The translations under genes were made by a program, and so were the position numbers. A stretch of DNA of 64,000 nucleotides, taken from NCBI GenBank assembly GCA_028583605.1, contig CM053335.1, positions 11,538,053 to 11,602,052 of the forward strand, in the 5' to 3' direction. How positions within the stretch are numbered: position 1 is the stretch's first letter; each line of letters opens with the position of its first letter. Source of the DNA: Dastarcus helophoroides. Lineage: Eukaryota; Arthropoda; Insecta; Coleoptera; Bothrideridae. Positions 1 to 12,449 of this stretch are shown in pieces. Under the pieces are notes generated by a model. The model saw nothing but the letters and a program-made list of their open reading frames with translations, did not search any database and was not told where the DNA came from.

Positions 1-3000
1 GACATTTGACTTTTTTTTGATTTCAACTTTCAAAATTATGACTTTTTTAAAATTTCGACTTAAAATATAGATTTTTTTAAGTCTTACATTTTTGAAAATT
101 TTCACTTTTTTTTATAAAATTTAATTTTTTTGAAAATTTCGACTTTTCAAATTTTGATTTTTTGAAAATTTGGGCTTTTTTGTAAATTTCGAATTTTTTG
201 AAAAGTTCGACTTTTTTTGGACATTTCACTTTAATTTCAACTTTCAAAATTTAGACTTTTTTGAAATTTCGACTCTTAAAATATCGATTTTTTTCAAATC
301 TTGAGTTTTTGAAAACTTTTGCTTTTTATAAATTTTCACTTTTTTAGTAAATTTTTTTTTTGGAAATTTAGACTTCAAATTTTGATTTTTTGAGAATTTT
401 AACCTTTTTTTGAAAAGTTCGCCTTTTGAAAATTTTGATTCTCTATTTTTAAATTCTGAATTTTTGAAAATTTTGATATTTTCGAGAAAAAATTGTTGGC
501 TTTTTTCAAAATTTTGAATTTCTTCAAATTTTGATATTTTTGAAAATTTCAACTTTTTTTCGTAAATTTCGACTTCTTAGTATTTGAATTTTTTGGTAAT
601 TTTTTTTTGGAAATTTCGAATTTTTTGCATAGTTCAACTTTTTTGGACATTCGACTTTTTTTTTTAATTTCAAACTTTCTAAATTTCGATTTTTTCAAAT
701 TTCGACTCTTAAAATTTTATTTTTGAAAATTTCCACTTTTTATAAATTTTGACTTTTTTGGTAATTTTTTTTGAAAATTTTGACTTCAAATTTTGATTTT
801 TTGAGAATATGGACTTTTTGTAAATTTCTAATTTTTTGAAAAGTTCGACTCTTAAAATTTTCGATTCTCTATTTTCAAATTCTGAATTTTTTAAAATTTT
901 GATTTTTTGAAAAAAAAATTTTAACATTTTGACTTATAATGTTGGCTCTTCAAATTTTTAATTTTTGAAAATTTTGATTTTTCTGAAAAAAATATATTTT
1001 TTGAAAATTTCGACCCAACTTTTGAAATTTTAAAATTTTAAATATTTCGACTTTTTTTGTAAATTTTAAATTTTCAAAAAACCTTTTTGTGAAAATTTTA
1101 ATTTTTGAGAATGTCGACTTTTTTTGTAAATTTCTTTTTTTATAGAAGTCCCGCTTTTTTTGAAAATTTCGCCTTTTTTTCAAATTTCCACTCTTAAAAT
1201 ATAAATTTTTGTCAAATCTTAAATTTTTGAAAATTTCCACTTTTTTATAAAATTTGATTTTTTTGAAAATTTCGACCTTTCAAATTTTGATTTTTTGAAA
1301 ATCTGGACTTTTTGTAAATTTCGAATTTTTTGAAAAGTTTTTGTGGATATTTAACTTTTATTTTGAGATTTTCTACTTTTTATAAATTTCAATTTTTTTA
1401 AAAGTTCCCATTTTTTTTGAAAATTTCGTTTCTTTATTTTCAAATTTTGAATTTTTGAATATTTCGATTTTTTTGAAAAAATATTTTTTTTGAAAATTTC
1501 GACTTAAAATTTTGGCTTTTCAAATTTTGAAATTTTGAAAATTTCGGCTTTTTCAAATTTTGAGATTTTAAAAATGGGAATTTTTTAAAAAATTGAAATT
1601 TACAAAAATTTTGAGATTTTAAAAATTTCGTTTTTGTTTTTGACAATTTCGACTTTTTGAATTTTTATTTTTTGAGATTTTCTACTTTTTGTAAATTTTA
1701 ATTTTTTAAAAAGTTCCCATTTTTTTTATAAAACTTCGATTCTTTATTTTCGAATTTTGAATTTTTGAAAATTTCGATATTTTTGCAATTTTTGATTTTT
1801 TTAGAATTACGACTTTGTTTTTGTAAAATTCGACTTTATTGAATAATTTTTCCTCTTTTTGAAAATTTCGACTTGATTCGAATTTTGAATTTTTCAAAAT
1901 ATCGGCTTTTTATTTTTTTAACAATTTTTTTTTGAAAATTTCGGCTTTTTTTGGTTATCTGATATTTTTTTGATTTCAACTCAACTTTTTTTGAAAATTT
2001 CGATTCTTTATTTTCAAATTTTGAATCTTTGAAAGTTTGGATTTTTTTGCAAATTTTGATCTTTTTGAGAATTACGACTTTGCCTTTGTAAAATTCAATC
2101 GAATTCGAATTCATCGAATAATTTCTCTTTTTTTGAAAATTTAGAATTTATTTTTTTAAAAATTTTTATCGAAAATTTTGGCTTTTTTTGGATATTTGAC
2201 ATTTTTTTTAATTTCAACTTTCAACTTTTCTTGAAAATTTCGATTCTTATTTTCAAATTTTGAATTTTTGAAAATTTCGATTTTTTTTGCAAATTTTTGA
2301 TTTTTTTGAGAATTACGACTTTGTTTTGGTAAAATTCAGCTTTATTGAAGAATTTCTCGTTTGTTTCAAAATCGACTTTTTTCAAATTTTGAATTTTTAA
2401 AAATTTTGACTTTTTCTTTTAACAATTTTTTGTTGAAAATTTCGGCTTTTTTGGATATTTGACATTTTTTTTAAATTTCATCTTTGAAAATACTTTTCTC
2501 AAGTTTTGACTTCTTTTTGAAAATTTCGACTTATCTTTTTTTATATTAGATTTCGGAAAATTTCGATTTTTTGTAAAATCCCAATTTTTTGCAAATGTTT
2601 AAACATTTTGATTTTTTTGGACTTTTTGATTTTTTTGGACTTTTTGATTTTTTGAAAACTTTGACTTTTTGTACATTTTAGTCTTTTCGATTCTTTGAAA
2701 ATGTTGACTTTTTTCAGATTTCGAATTTTTGAAAATTTGGGCTTTAATAAAAAAAGAATTTTTCAAAAAAAAACGAAATTTTTAAAATTTGACAAGTTAA
2801 CATTTTGAAAGAGTACGTTTTCAAAAAAGTCAACATTTTTGAAAATTGTGACTGTACATTTTTGCCTTTTCGATTCTTTCAAAATGTTGACTTTTTTCAA
2901 ATATCGAATTTTTGAAAATTTTGGTTTCAATAAAAAAAGAATTTTTCAGAAAAAACCCAAAATTTTCAAGGGTTTAAAATTTGACAAAAGTCGACGTTTT

Positions 3001-3800
3001 GAAAGAGTCTACGTTTCCAAAAAAGAAAAAGTTTTTAAAAATTTTGACTTCATACATCTTTTCGATTCTTTCAAAATGTTGACTTATTTCAAATTTCGAA
3101 CTTTTGTAAATTTTGGCTTCAATAAAAAAAGAATTTTTTAAAAAAACCCGAAATTTTCAAAAGTTCAAAATTTGTCAAAAGTCAACATTTTGAAAGAGTA
3201 CGTTTTTAAAAAAGTCAAAATTTTTGAAAATTGTGACTGTACATTTTTGCCTTTTCGATTTTTTCAAAATGTTGACTTTTTTCAAATTCGAATTTTTGAA
3301 AATTTTGGCTTCAATAAAAAAAGAATTTAAAAAAAACCCGAAATTTTCAAAAGTTCAAAATTTGACAAAAGTCAACGTTTTGAAAGAGTCGACGTTTTCA
3401 AAAAAGTCAAAATTTTAGAAAATTTTGGCTTTTTGTACATTTTGGCCTTTTCGATTCTTTCAAAATGCTGGCTTTTTTCAAATTTCGAATTTTTGAAAAT
3501 TTTAGCTTCAATAAAAAATCAAATTTTTCAAAAAAAAACCAAATTTTCAAAAGTTCAAAATTTGAAAAAAGTCAACGTTTTGAAAGAGTCGACGTTTTCA
3601 AAAAAGTCAAAATTTTTTACTTTTTGTACATTTTGGCCTTTTCGATTCTTTCAAAATGTTCAAAATTTCGAATTTTTGAAAATTTTGGGTTTTTTTTGAA
3701 AAATTCTTTTTTTATTGAAAATTCGACTGAAAATGACTCAAATTTTGTTTCTTTTGAACCTTTCAATTTATTTCTAAAAAGTACTTCGTTTTTTTGAAAT
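1..3800. repeat. Degenerate AT-rich ~17-bp phrase array (array 1)
   Basis: Nearly the whole stretch is built from variants of the phrase GAAAATTTCGACTTTTT, repeated every 17 to 19 bases with many substitutions and small indels. The + strand is T-rich with TTTCGAC or TTTTGAC cores. Lysine- and phenylalanine-rich reading frames are open for 60-100 codons on the minus strand, because AAA/TTT codons rarely produce stops; I do not regard them as genes. No splice sites, promoter or known domain is visible. The same phrase recurs in several other blocks of the window. Confidence 0.8.
2740..3760. repeat. Higher-order ~195-bp tandem repeat inside array 1
   Basis: A longer unit containing TGTACATTTTTGCCTTTTCG, then TTCAAAATGTTGAC, then a CTTCAATAAAAAAAGAAT segment recurs near 2850, 3050, 3235, 3430 and 3620, with a further copy near 4055. 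The spacing is about 190-205 bases. Copies differ by scattered substitutions and small indels, so this is an older array of several units rather than an assembly duplicate. Confidence 0.75.
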
Positions 3801-4345
3801 TTTGTGTTTAAAGTTTCGACTAAAAGAAAGTCTGGTTTATTATTTTGAAAAGACAGTTGTAATTACAACCAAAATTTTAGCAAGAAAGAAATTAAAAAGA
3901 GAAAGCATCAATACGCATTTTATTTTTTAAAAAATTTCGACGAAATACACAAATACACAAATTATTCAAAAAAAAACCCAATTTTCAAAAGTTCAAAATT
4001 TGAAAAAAGTCAACGTTTTGAAAGAGTCGACGTTTTCAAAAGTCAAAATTTTGGACTTTTTGTACAATTTGGCCTTTTCGATTCTTTCGAAATGTTGAAA
4101 ATTTCGAATTTTTGAAAATTTTGGGTTTTTTTTTAAAAAATTCTATTTTTATTGAAAATTTGACTGAAAATGACTCAAATTTTGTTTCTTTTCAACCTTT
4201 CAACTTATTTCTAAAACGTTCTTCGTTTTTTTGAAATTTTGTGTTTAGTTTCGACTAAAGGAAAGTCTGGTTTATTATTTTGAAAAGACAGTAATTACAA
4301 CCAAAATTTTGGCAAGAAAGAAATTAAAAAGGGAAAGCATCAAAA
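3530..4345. repeat. Tandem segmental duplication of ~400 bp
   Basis: The segment 3535-3935 is repeated at about 3970-4345. Both copies contain the ~195-bp type unit followed by the same non-periodic tail, which includes AAGAAAGTCTGGTTTATT-type and AAGCATCAA sequence. They differ by small indels, such as the missing TTGTA near 4290, so this is a real divergent duplication. Confidence 0.75.
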
Positions 4346-4396
4346 TGGATTTTGTTTTAAAAAAGACGAAATTTCGACGAAATACACAAATTTTTT

Positions 4397-4625
4397 GTAT
4401 TTCGGTGGCGATGTTGTCCTTTTTAGCAGGTAACGTGATAGGAAAAACGTTCGTATTTTTTTAAAATTAAATAACTTCTATTTCCTAATATCCCAATCTT
4501 AATATTTTCGTATTTCGGTGGCAATGTTGTCCTTTTTAACAGGTAACGTGATAGGAAAAACGTTCGTATTTTTTTAAAATTTAAATAACCTCTATTTCCT
4601 AATATCCCAATCTTAATATTTTCGA
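4397..4625. repeat. Two-copy 113-bp tandem duplication
   Basis: GTATTTCGGTGGCGATGTTG begins at 4397 and recurs, with GCAATG for GCGATG, at 4510. The matching sequence runs on through AGGTAACGTGATAGGAAAAA to CCCAATCTTAATATTTTCG. The two copies differ at only a few positions, which suggests a recent event. No gene overlaps. Confidence 0.85.
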
Positions 4626-6550
4626 ACCCTGAGGGAATGATTATAATCGTATAATCGTTTCTCGAAGTTCCAAAATATTCCTCCGAGTTCGAAAATATTA
4701 GGATAAGGAAATATAAGTTATCTAACGGTTCTTTCCATTCTTATTTATTTGTTTTTATCAGCTGCGTACAATTTGGAGTTCATACTGCACAGCAGTCAAA
4801 ACAAATACGCACTGACCTGAGATAAAACGTTTATGCTGATCAAGGTTGTGTGTGTACTAAAGGCGACAAAAAGTTCAACGAACCGATCCAAGTAACAAAA
4901 CCATGACCTACTATGTTTTACAAGGAATGTGGATTATCTTCAACTGCTAATAGGGGGATTATTTATTAACTTTCATTTCTCATTAAATTCTGACAATTGT
5001 AGATCGAGATAGGCGTGGAAAAGTCGCATTGAGAAAATATGGAAATTAATTGCGTCTGTTCATTAGATGAATCATCGTTGGGTAACGTACGCCAAGGCTG
5101 TGTCTGCAAATTATTTCAACACTTTGTAGATTTGTTTTATGATTAATATTTTGTTAGTAGAAACGTGCCCTATGAAACTCAAAATGATGGTTTGCAAAAT
5201 TTCAGTTTTTGAAAGTGCTATTTTTATTTTCAGTATTTCGGGCTCCATTTCAAGTTCTTTCTCGACGTTCTTTTTCTCGAAACTTCTAATTTTAACTCAA
5301 TCGTTTAAGGGAGTGAACGTTTCAATGATCACTGTTGCCAACTCCAGAATTTTGGCATAATGCACTCTTAAGTATTTTAACGGCGTTTTGCTTAACAATT
5401 TGCAGGCGAGCTTTCATAAATCCCCTGCTTTTTTTTAATGAAGGTTAGCGGCCATAATTAGAAATTGTTTACAAAACTTGCACATACTGTAAATAACAAT
5501 GACTTCTATGTTTATGCATACAATTTACGATAGCTGTCGACTAGCAAGGTACATATGTACGTGGATGTTGACGTCCTAGAATATCAGATTTAGGTAAAAA
5601 TCCTTTGTTTGTTATGTGTTTCGTTTATTAACACTTCCGCGGTCGTCTGTGCACAAGTCGTGATGGAACGATCGCCTGAAAGAGGAAGTGTGTAAACAAT
5701 TTACGTCTGTTTATGCATGCATTGGAACTAATTAGAAGCTTTGTCCCCTAGATATCGCATTTAATAATCTATTTGGGGCGAGCAACGTATAAAACTCATC
5801 GCAACAGAATGCAACTGATTTTTTTTTGTGATAACAATGGTTAACGTATCACCTATAAAAAAACCCAGACATTACATTTAGTAACATAGGTCCACACTCT
5901 GTTATGCGTCAAAAAATTTGTTTTGTGAAGCATAACAAGGTGGAAAATTTTCCGGGTTTAAATTTTCACAAAGAAGAAGAATTCGAATTCGTTAAAATCA
6001 ATCGACTCTGTTTTCACAAAGTCAAGGCAAGAGTTGAGATTTTGCATACAAATAACTTCCAATTAAATTATGTGACAGCGAGTTGAATTTGGTTACTCCA
6101 CAGACGCAATTGGTCGAATTTTGACCCCAAAAGCGATACTCGCGGTGATAAATCGGCCTCGAACGCTTCGTGTGTAACTAAGCTGCAACAATTTGCATAG
6201 AAACTTAGGAAATGGGATCAAATAAATCCAGAGGTCGTTCGTGCCGGCCGAGTAGGAGACTGGATGCCCAGATATGGCAACTGAACGTCATTAGTTGGCG
6301 ATCCTGTTTGATTTTTTACCATCTGCATCGAGAGCGAGAGAACGAACGGCGGGTTCGCCCGGGGCGTTGACATATTTTTATTGTCTACCGAGTTCAACGT
6401 TGTTTCCATTCATCAAGCGCTGCGACGCCCAAGATTTGTTATTGACTCGCCATAATTTTTCACTGTCGCTAGCTCGGGGACGTTATGCAGATTTCCGCAT
6501 TTTGTATTCAAGGAAAAACAGATTTTTTCAATAAAGGTGCCGAGGTTCTG
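4626..6550. other. Non-repetitive intergenic sequence, no gene recognised
   Basis: Base composition is more balanced than in the flanking arrays. Open frames of 60-80 codons occur near 5139-5360 and 6218-6534, but they have no recognisable domain, no good start context and overlapping alternatives on the other strand. Nothing functional can be assigned. Confidence 0.5.
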
Positions 6551-6559
6551 CCTGACTTT

Positions 6560-9500
6560 TGTTGTAAATTTGGAGCTTTGAAAATTTCGACTTTTTTCTA
6601 ATTTCTAACTCTTAAAATCTCGATTTTTTAAATGATACAATTTTTAAAAATTTCGACTTCAAATTTTCATTTTTGAGATTTTCGATTTTTTTTGAAAATT
6701 TCGTTTTTTTGTTGTTGTAAATTTCGATTTTTTTGGAAAGTCTGATTTTGAAAATTTCGACTTTTAAAATCTCGCCTTTTTTGAAATCTTAAATTTTTGA
6801 AAATGTGACTTTTTTGAAAATTTTTGAGCATATTTCGACTCTAAATGTCATGTCGACTTTTAAAAATATGTTTGATTTATTTTTTGAAATTTTCAATCTT
6901 TGGCTTAAAATTTCCACTTTTTTGAAAATTTCGACTTTTCTGGAAACGTTTTTTTGGAATTTCGACTCAAATGTAGGCTTTTTTCAAGTTTTGAATTTTT
7001 GAAAATTTCAACTCTTGCAAATTTCAACTTTTTTGAAAATTTCCACTTTTTGTCAAATTTCAACTCTTAAAATGTCGACTTTTTTGAAAATTTTGACTTT
7101 AAATTTTGATTGTTTTCAAATTTTGATTTTTTTGAGAATTTCGACTTTTTTGAAAATTTTTTGAGCATATTTCGACTCTAAATGTCGCTGTCGACTTTTA
7201 AAAATATGTTTGATTTATTTTTTGAAATTTTCAAACTTTGGCTTAAAATTTCCACTTTTTTGAAAATTTCGACTTTACTGGAAACTTTTTTTTGGAATTT
7301 CGTCTCAAATGTAGGCTTTTTTCAAGTTTTGAGTTTTTGAAAATTTCAATTCTTGCAAATTTCAACTTTTTTGAAAATTTCCACTTTTTATCAAATTTCA
7401 ACTCTTAAAATGTCGACTTTTTTGAAAATTTTTACTTTTTAAATTTTGATTGTTTTCAAATTTTGATTTTTTTGAGAATTTCGACTTATTTGTAAATTTC
7501 GCATTTTTTGAAAAGTTCCGCTTATTTTGAATTTTTGAAAATTTCGAATTTTCGCAAAGGTCAATTTTTTGAAATAAAACTTGTTGAAAATTTCTTTTTT
7601 TTTTTTTGGAAATCTGACTGTTTTGCGTCTTCTGTCTTTTTTTTTTGAAAATTTGCACCCATAAATATTCCAAATTTTTTCAGATTTTGGGATTTTTTTA
7701 TTTTGAAAATTTTACCTCTGAACTGACTTTCAAATTTCGATTTTTTTGAAAATTTTGACTTTTTAAATTTCTACATTTTTTAAATTTTGATTGTTTGAGA
7801 ATTTCGACTTTTCTGGAAATTTTTTTTTTTGAAATTTCGACTCAAATGTAGGCTTTTTTCAAGTTTTGAATTTTTGAAAGTTTCAACTCTTGCAAATTTC
7901 AACTTTTTCGAAAATTTCCACTTTGTCAAATTTCAACTCTTAAAATGTCGACTTTTTTGAATATTTTGACTTTTTAAATTTTGATTGTTTTCAAATTTTG
8001 ATTTTTTTGAAAATTTCGACTTATTTGTAAATTTCGCATTTTTTGAAAAGTTCCGCTTATTTTGAATTTTTGAACATTTCGAATTTTTGCAAATGTCAAT
8101 TTTTTGAAATAAAACTTGTTGAAAATTTCTTTTTTTTTTGGAAATCTGACTGTTTTGCGTTTTCTGCCTTTTTTGTTGAAAATTTGCACCCTTAAATATT
8201 CCAACTTTTTTCAGATTTTGAGATTTTTTTTTTGAAAATTTTACCTCTGAACTGACTTTCAAATTTCAACTTTTTTGAAAATTTTGACTTTAAATTCGAC
8301 ATTTTTTAAATTTTGATTGTTTGAGAATTTCGACTTTTCTAGAAATTTTTTTTTTGGAATTTCGACTCAAATGTAGGCTTTTTTCAAGTTTTGAATTTTT
8401 GAAAATTTCAACTCTTGCAAATTTTAACTTTTTCCAAAATTTCCACTTTTTGTCAAATTTCAACTCTTAAAATGTCGACTTTTTTGAAAATTTTGACCTT
8501 TTAAATTTTGAAATAAAATTTGTTGAAAATTTCTTTATTTTGGAAATCTGATTGTGTTGCGTCTTCTGTCTTTTTTTTTTGAAAATTCGCACCCTTAAAT
8601 ATTCCAACTTTTTTCAGATTTTGAGATTTTTTTTTTTTTAAATTTTACCTCTGAACTGACTTTTTCAAATTTCGACTGTTTTGAAAATTTTGACTTTAAA
8701 TTTCGACATTTTTTAAATTTTGTTTTTTTGAGAATTTCAACTTTTGTGGAAATTTTTTTTTTTTGGAATTTCGACTCAAATGTAGGCTTTTTTCAAGTTT
8801 TGAATTTTTGAAAATTTTAACTCTTGCAAATTTTAAGTTTTTCGAATATTTCCACTTTTTGTCAAATTTCAACTCTTAAAATGATGACGTTTTTGAAAAT
8901 TTTGACTTCTTTTTTTAAATTGTGATTTTTTGAATTTTTATTTTTTGAGAATTTCGACTTTTGTAAATTTCGATCAAAATGTCGACTCTTTTCAAATTTT
9001 GAATGTTTGACCTTTGCAAATTGCGACTTTGAAAATTACGACTCTTCATATTTTAACTCTTAAAATGTCGACCGTTTTGAAAATTTGGACCTTTTTGTTT
9101 AAATTTTCGACATTTTTCAAATTTTGATTTTTTATGAATTTCGACTTTTTTTTAAATTCAGCTTATTTTGAATTTTTGAAAACTTCGAATTTTTGCAAAT
9201 GTCAACTTTTTTGAAGAATTTGTTGAAAATTTCGAATTTTTGCAAATTTGATGAACATTTTTTTTTGGAAATTGACTGTTTTGCTTCTTTAGTCTTTTTT
9301 TTTTTTTGAAAATTTCCACCCTTCAATATTCCGACTTTTTTCAGATTTTGAGAAGATTTGGTTTTTAAAAATTTTGCCTCTGAAAAATCGTCTTTTTTCC
9401 ATTTGAAATTTTCGACCTTATTAAAAAATTCTGACTTGAAAATTTCTTTTTCTTCAAAATGTCAATTTTTCCAAATTTTTAAATTTTGCAAATTTCGCCT

Positions 9501-10340
9501 TTTTGTAAATTTTGACTTTTTAGAAAAATGTTCTTTTGAATTTTTGAAAATTTCCACTCTTGTAAATTTGACTTAAGAACATTTTTTTGATGAATATTCC
9601 GACTTTTTTCATTAATTTTATCCTTCTTAGGAAAATTTTTTTTTTAAATTTCGATGTTGGACATTTTCACTCTAAAAATTTCGAGTTTGCGAGTATTTCG
9701 GAACTTTTAGAATTTTGAGAAAAAAGATAGAGGTTTTGAGTGTCTAAAATTCGAAAAAGTCGACATTTTCTTTTGGAAAATTCTTTTACCTTTTTTTAAT
9801 TTAGAATTTTGAAAATTAGTGTTTTGAAATGTTACGTTTTTTTTTCAAAATTACTAATCTTTTCAAATTCTGAATTTTTGAAAGTTTCAACCTTTTGAGT
9901 ATTTTAAATTTTGAAAATCTTAACTTTTTCAAATTTTAAATTGTTAGGAATTTCAACCATTTTTTGTGAATTTGCACCGTTTTGAATTGAATTGAATTTT
10001 TTTGTTGGAAAAGTGTCCTTTTTTTTAAAATTTGGTTTTCAAAATTTCAAGGTTTTCCAAATTTTGTATTTTTGAGAATTTCGAAAATTGTAAAGTACGA
10101 CTTTCTTGAAACGTTCTTTTTTTTGAAAATTTCGATTTGAACATTTTCATTTTTCAATATTTCGATATTTTCAATATTTTGGTTCTTTAAAAATTTTGAC
10201 TCTTTTGGGATTTTGCAAAAAAAAATAATGAAAAAGCACTGAAAAATCCGGATTTTGAAATATAGTCAAAATGTTGGGAAAAAAAGTTGAATCTTTCTCT
10301 ATTTTTAATTTTTTGAAAATATTGGCGTAGGGACTCCTAA
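6560..10340. repeat. AT-rich ~17-bp phrase array (array 2) with ~535-bp higher-order units
   Basis: The same GAAAATTTCGACTTTTT phrase continues here. Segments between 7000 and 7400 can be cut into successive 17-base words such as AAAATTTCCACTTTTTG, TCAAATTTCAACTCTTA and AAATGTCGACTTTTTTG. Longer landmarks recur at larger spacing: ATGTAGGCTTTTTTCAAG at about 6973, 7310, 7848, 8380 and 8780, and CTGACTGTTTTGCGT near 7613 and 8147 with diverged versions near 8549 and 9276. Phrases within one higher-order unit are more alike at matching positions in the next unit than to their neighbours, as in higher-order satellite DNA. Confidence 0.8.
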
Positions 10341-10479
10341 GAAATGTGAATTTCAGTTGGTTTTTTTTTCAAATAAAAGATGAAAAATATTAATGGTTCT
10401 AATTCTAAGAATGCAATTCGAATTGAAGCTACTAATAAAAAATAATTTAAAGGGCGTCAATTTTTTACGTCCTCTGAGG

Positions 10480-10793
10480 TGTATGTGACGAATTTACGTA
10501 GTGATTCATCCGTACGCCTATGTGCGCCGCCACCCCTGGGGCTCCACGCACACACGGAAGGCGATCGGCGTCACGGCGTCGCCTCGCCGCCGCCGTCGAC
10601 GCCGTTCCATATCGACCGACGTCGCGCGCGCAGTTCGACGGCCGCCACCACACCTGCGACGGTTTCTACGCCGGCAGTCGACTTGTGAACTCCGCCGCCT
10701 CCGCATCCGAAAGGCATCGAGGCGTTTTAGTAAAATCGGGTGCCGGCATATTGTCTGGTAATCGTGTTTTGTTGAATTTTTGGAAACTCCATC
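10480..10793 (+). promoter_or_regulatory. GC/CpG-rich promoter and 5' UTR candidate
   Basis: A sharp island of GC-rich, CpG-dense sequence in very AT-rich surroundings lies directly upstream of a candidate first coding exon that ends in a consensus GTAAGT donor. Overlapping open frames exist in several phases on both strands, which is expected where stop codons are rare, and none looks like a protein. I read this as the core promoter and 5' UTR of the + strand gene. No TATA box or initiator is assigned. Confidence 0.4.
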
Positions 10794-10872
10794 ATGATCA
10801 TCGGTTTGGTTCGGGAATCGGTCATGCAGTGCTTCTGCCATTCGTGCAGGGCACCGCTGCCGGCCGCCGCAG
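10794..10872 (+). CDS. stai: Probable first coding exon of stathmin, with a cysteine cluster
   Basis: An ATG at 10794 opens 26 codons plus one base, followed by GTAAGT at 10873. A second in-frame ATG at 10824 would start MQCFCHSCRAPLPA. The exon ends in phase 1 (last base G). The stathmin exon at 31358 starts with CG, so joining them makes a GCG alanine codon and continues straight into the TEVRCQEK start of the stathmin domain. The Cys-Phe-Cys-His-Ser-Cys cluster resembles the palmitoylated, Golgi- and vesicle-targeting N-terminus of neuronal stathmins of the SCG10/SCLIP/RB3 group. The link is inferred from phase and motif, across a 20.5-kb intron; the exon could instead belong to another transcript. 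Confidence 0.5.
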
Positions 10873-10899
10873 GTAAGTGAATGACATCGATTTGTCATT

Positions 10900-11280
10900 A
10901 GGGGGTTCAATGTGACCGATTGATTAATCGCTGATTTGTTGCGATCGTTTGAAGTTTGACTGGGATGAGATTTTGAGGGGTACTGGAGAACGTTAAAAAA
11001 TTTTGATTCGAAGCAGTTATAGCAGTCTGTGGTAGTCTCTATTTATCTCCTTTTCCCCCAAAGTAGTTCTTATGGTATTTTTGTAAATATCCCACGACTG
11101 ATTTGAATTAGTCCCCCATGTGTTGGGTTTCCAAAATTTGTTACTGTAGCTGAAGATCGTTTTTTGAAAATGTTCGATCTTCAAAAGTTGCATTGAAAGT
11201 TAATATCAAATTATAAATATTTCTGGGCGTGGAAATCCTTCACCAACTCGCTTTGGAAATGAAGCGGGATGTTTGACGTT
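10900..11280. other. Unannotated intronic sequence after the candidate first exon
   Basis: The sequence returns abruptly from GC-rich to AT-rich after the donor at 10873. I see no gene, repeat unit or RNA here before the satellite begins. Confidence 0.4.
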
Positions 11281-11289
11281 AAGAAAGCA

Positions 11290-12350
11290 TTTGGGCATTC
11301 TAAATGTACCTCTGATCATCTGTTCAACGATTCAATTGAGAAGTCGACGACTTGGAAACGCCTCATCACACTGGGTCCCATCATGAATGATCTCTTGTTC
11401 AGAAAGAAGGTTCTAAATTGATACTCACTATGACGATTGAGCTTTTATCTCGATGTCGCAGCCTCAGAAGAAATCTGAGGCCACATATGGTAATGATAAG
11501 CTTTTACCAGAATGTCGTGGCTCAACTTGTTTAGAAGCGTTTGAAGTCCATCACGAACGAGTGAAGCATCTCTTGTTAAGAAGCCTAATGCTTTGATGAT
11601 ACTTGATTTACATAATTCTTAAGTTTCTGTCTCAATGTGACCTTCCCAAACAGGAAAGTCCTAAATTGAGGTCACACATGGTACTGATGGAGCTCTTAAC
11701 CAATCACAGTGTTTGTTACTTGAGAAGATCTCAAATTGAAGTCCATCGTGGATGATCTCTTGTCGAGAAGAAGATTCTAAATTGATGATACTTAGTTAAT
11801 ATGATAATTGAGCATTCATCTGAATGTAGCAGCCCCGGATGGTTAGGGAAGTCCTAAATTGGGGCAACATGCAGACTGATTGGTCTGTTATCCAGTTATA
11901 GTCTCAGCTTCTTGAGAAGATCCCAAGTTGAAGTTCATCGTGGATGATCTCTTGTTGATAAGTTACTAAACTGGTGATACTTCATATGATTGAGCTTCGG
12001 TCTCAATATCGTAGCCCCAAATGGTTAGAGAAGTCTTAAATTGAGACCACACATGGTACTAATTGAGCTCTTATCCAGTCATAGTTTCAGCTTCTAAAGA
12101 AGGTCCTAAATTGAATTCATCGTGGATGATGTCTTTTTGAGAAGGTACTAAGTTGGTGATACTTCACATGTTTGAGCTTCTGACTCAATATCGCAACCCC
12201 AAATGGTTAGAGAAGTCTTCAATTGAGGCTGCACATGGTGTTGACATACTGATTGAGCTCTTATCCAATGTCATAGCTCAGCTTGATGAGCCCAAATTGA
12301 AGTCACTCACAGTGATGATCGAGTTTTTATCCCAGTGGCTCTAAACGTGT
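11290..12350. repeat. ~185-bp tandem satellite, about five copies
   Basis: The landmark GGATGATCTCTTGTT or variants occurs near 11385, 11565, 11750, 11943 and 12124, giving spacings of about 180-193 bases. Each unit also holds a CCACACATGGTACTGAT-type segment, an ATTGAGCT segment and a CCCAAATGGTTAGAGAAGTC-type segment. Units have drifted with small indels. The composition is more balanced than in the AT-rich arrays, so this is a separate satellite family. Confidence 0.8.
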
Positions 12351-12370
12351 TTCACATTGTTTTGATACTA

Positions 12371-12446
12371 TCATCAGTTGTACGTTTCAAAAGTCATCAG
12401 TTGCACGTTTCAAAAATCATCAGTCGCACGTTTCAAAAATCATCAG
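12371..12446. repeat. 23-bp minisatellite, 3.3 copies
   Basis: TCATCAG starts at 12371, 12394, 12417 and 12440. The 23-bp unit is close to TCATCAGTTGCACGTTTCAA followed by AAA. The copies differ only by single substitutions. Confidence 0.9.
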
Positions 12447-12449
12447 AAA

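Noticed and set aside
244..2114. Several 60-100-codon minus-strand frames rich in Lys, Phe, Ser and Asn
   Set aside because: They are translations of the ~17-bp AT-rich phrase; the peptide repeats with the DNA unit, several overlap in other frames, and no start context or domain is present.
7398..8262. Near-identical lysine-rich minus-strand frames at 7398-7673 and 7933-8262, which might suggest a duplicated gene
   Set aside because: The similarity comes from the ~535-bp higher-order repeat unit, and the frames shift relative to each other where words are lost.
10465..10910. Overlapping frames of up to 130 codons on both strands in the GC-rich island
   Set aside because: Stops are rare in GC-rich DNA and the peptides are Arg/Ala/His-rich without a domain. 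Only the short frame from 10794 is supported, by the donor site and phase.
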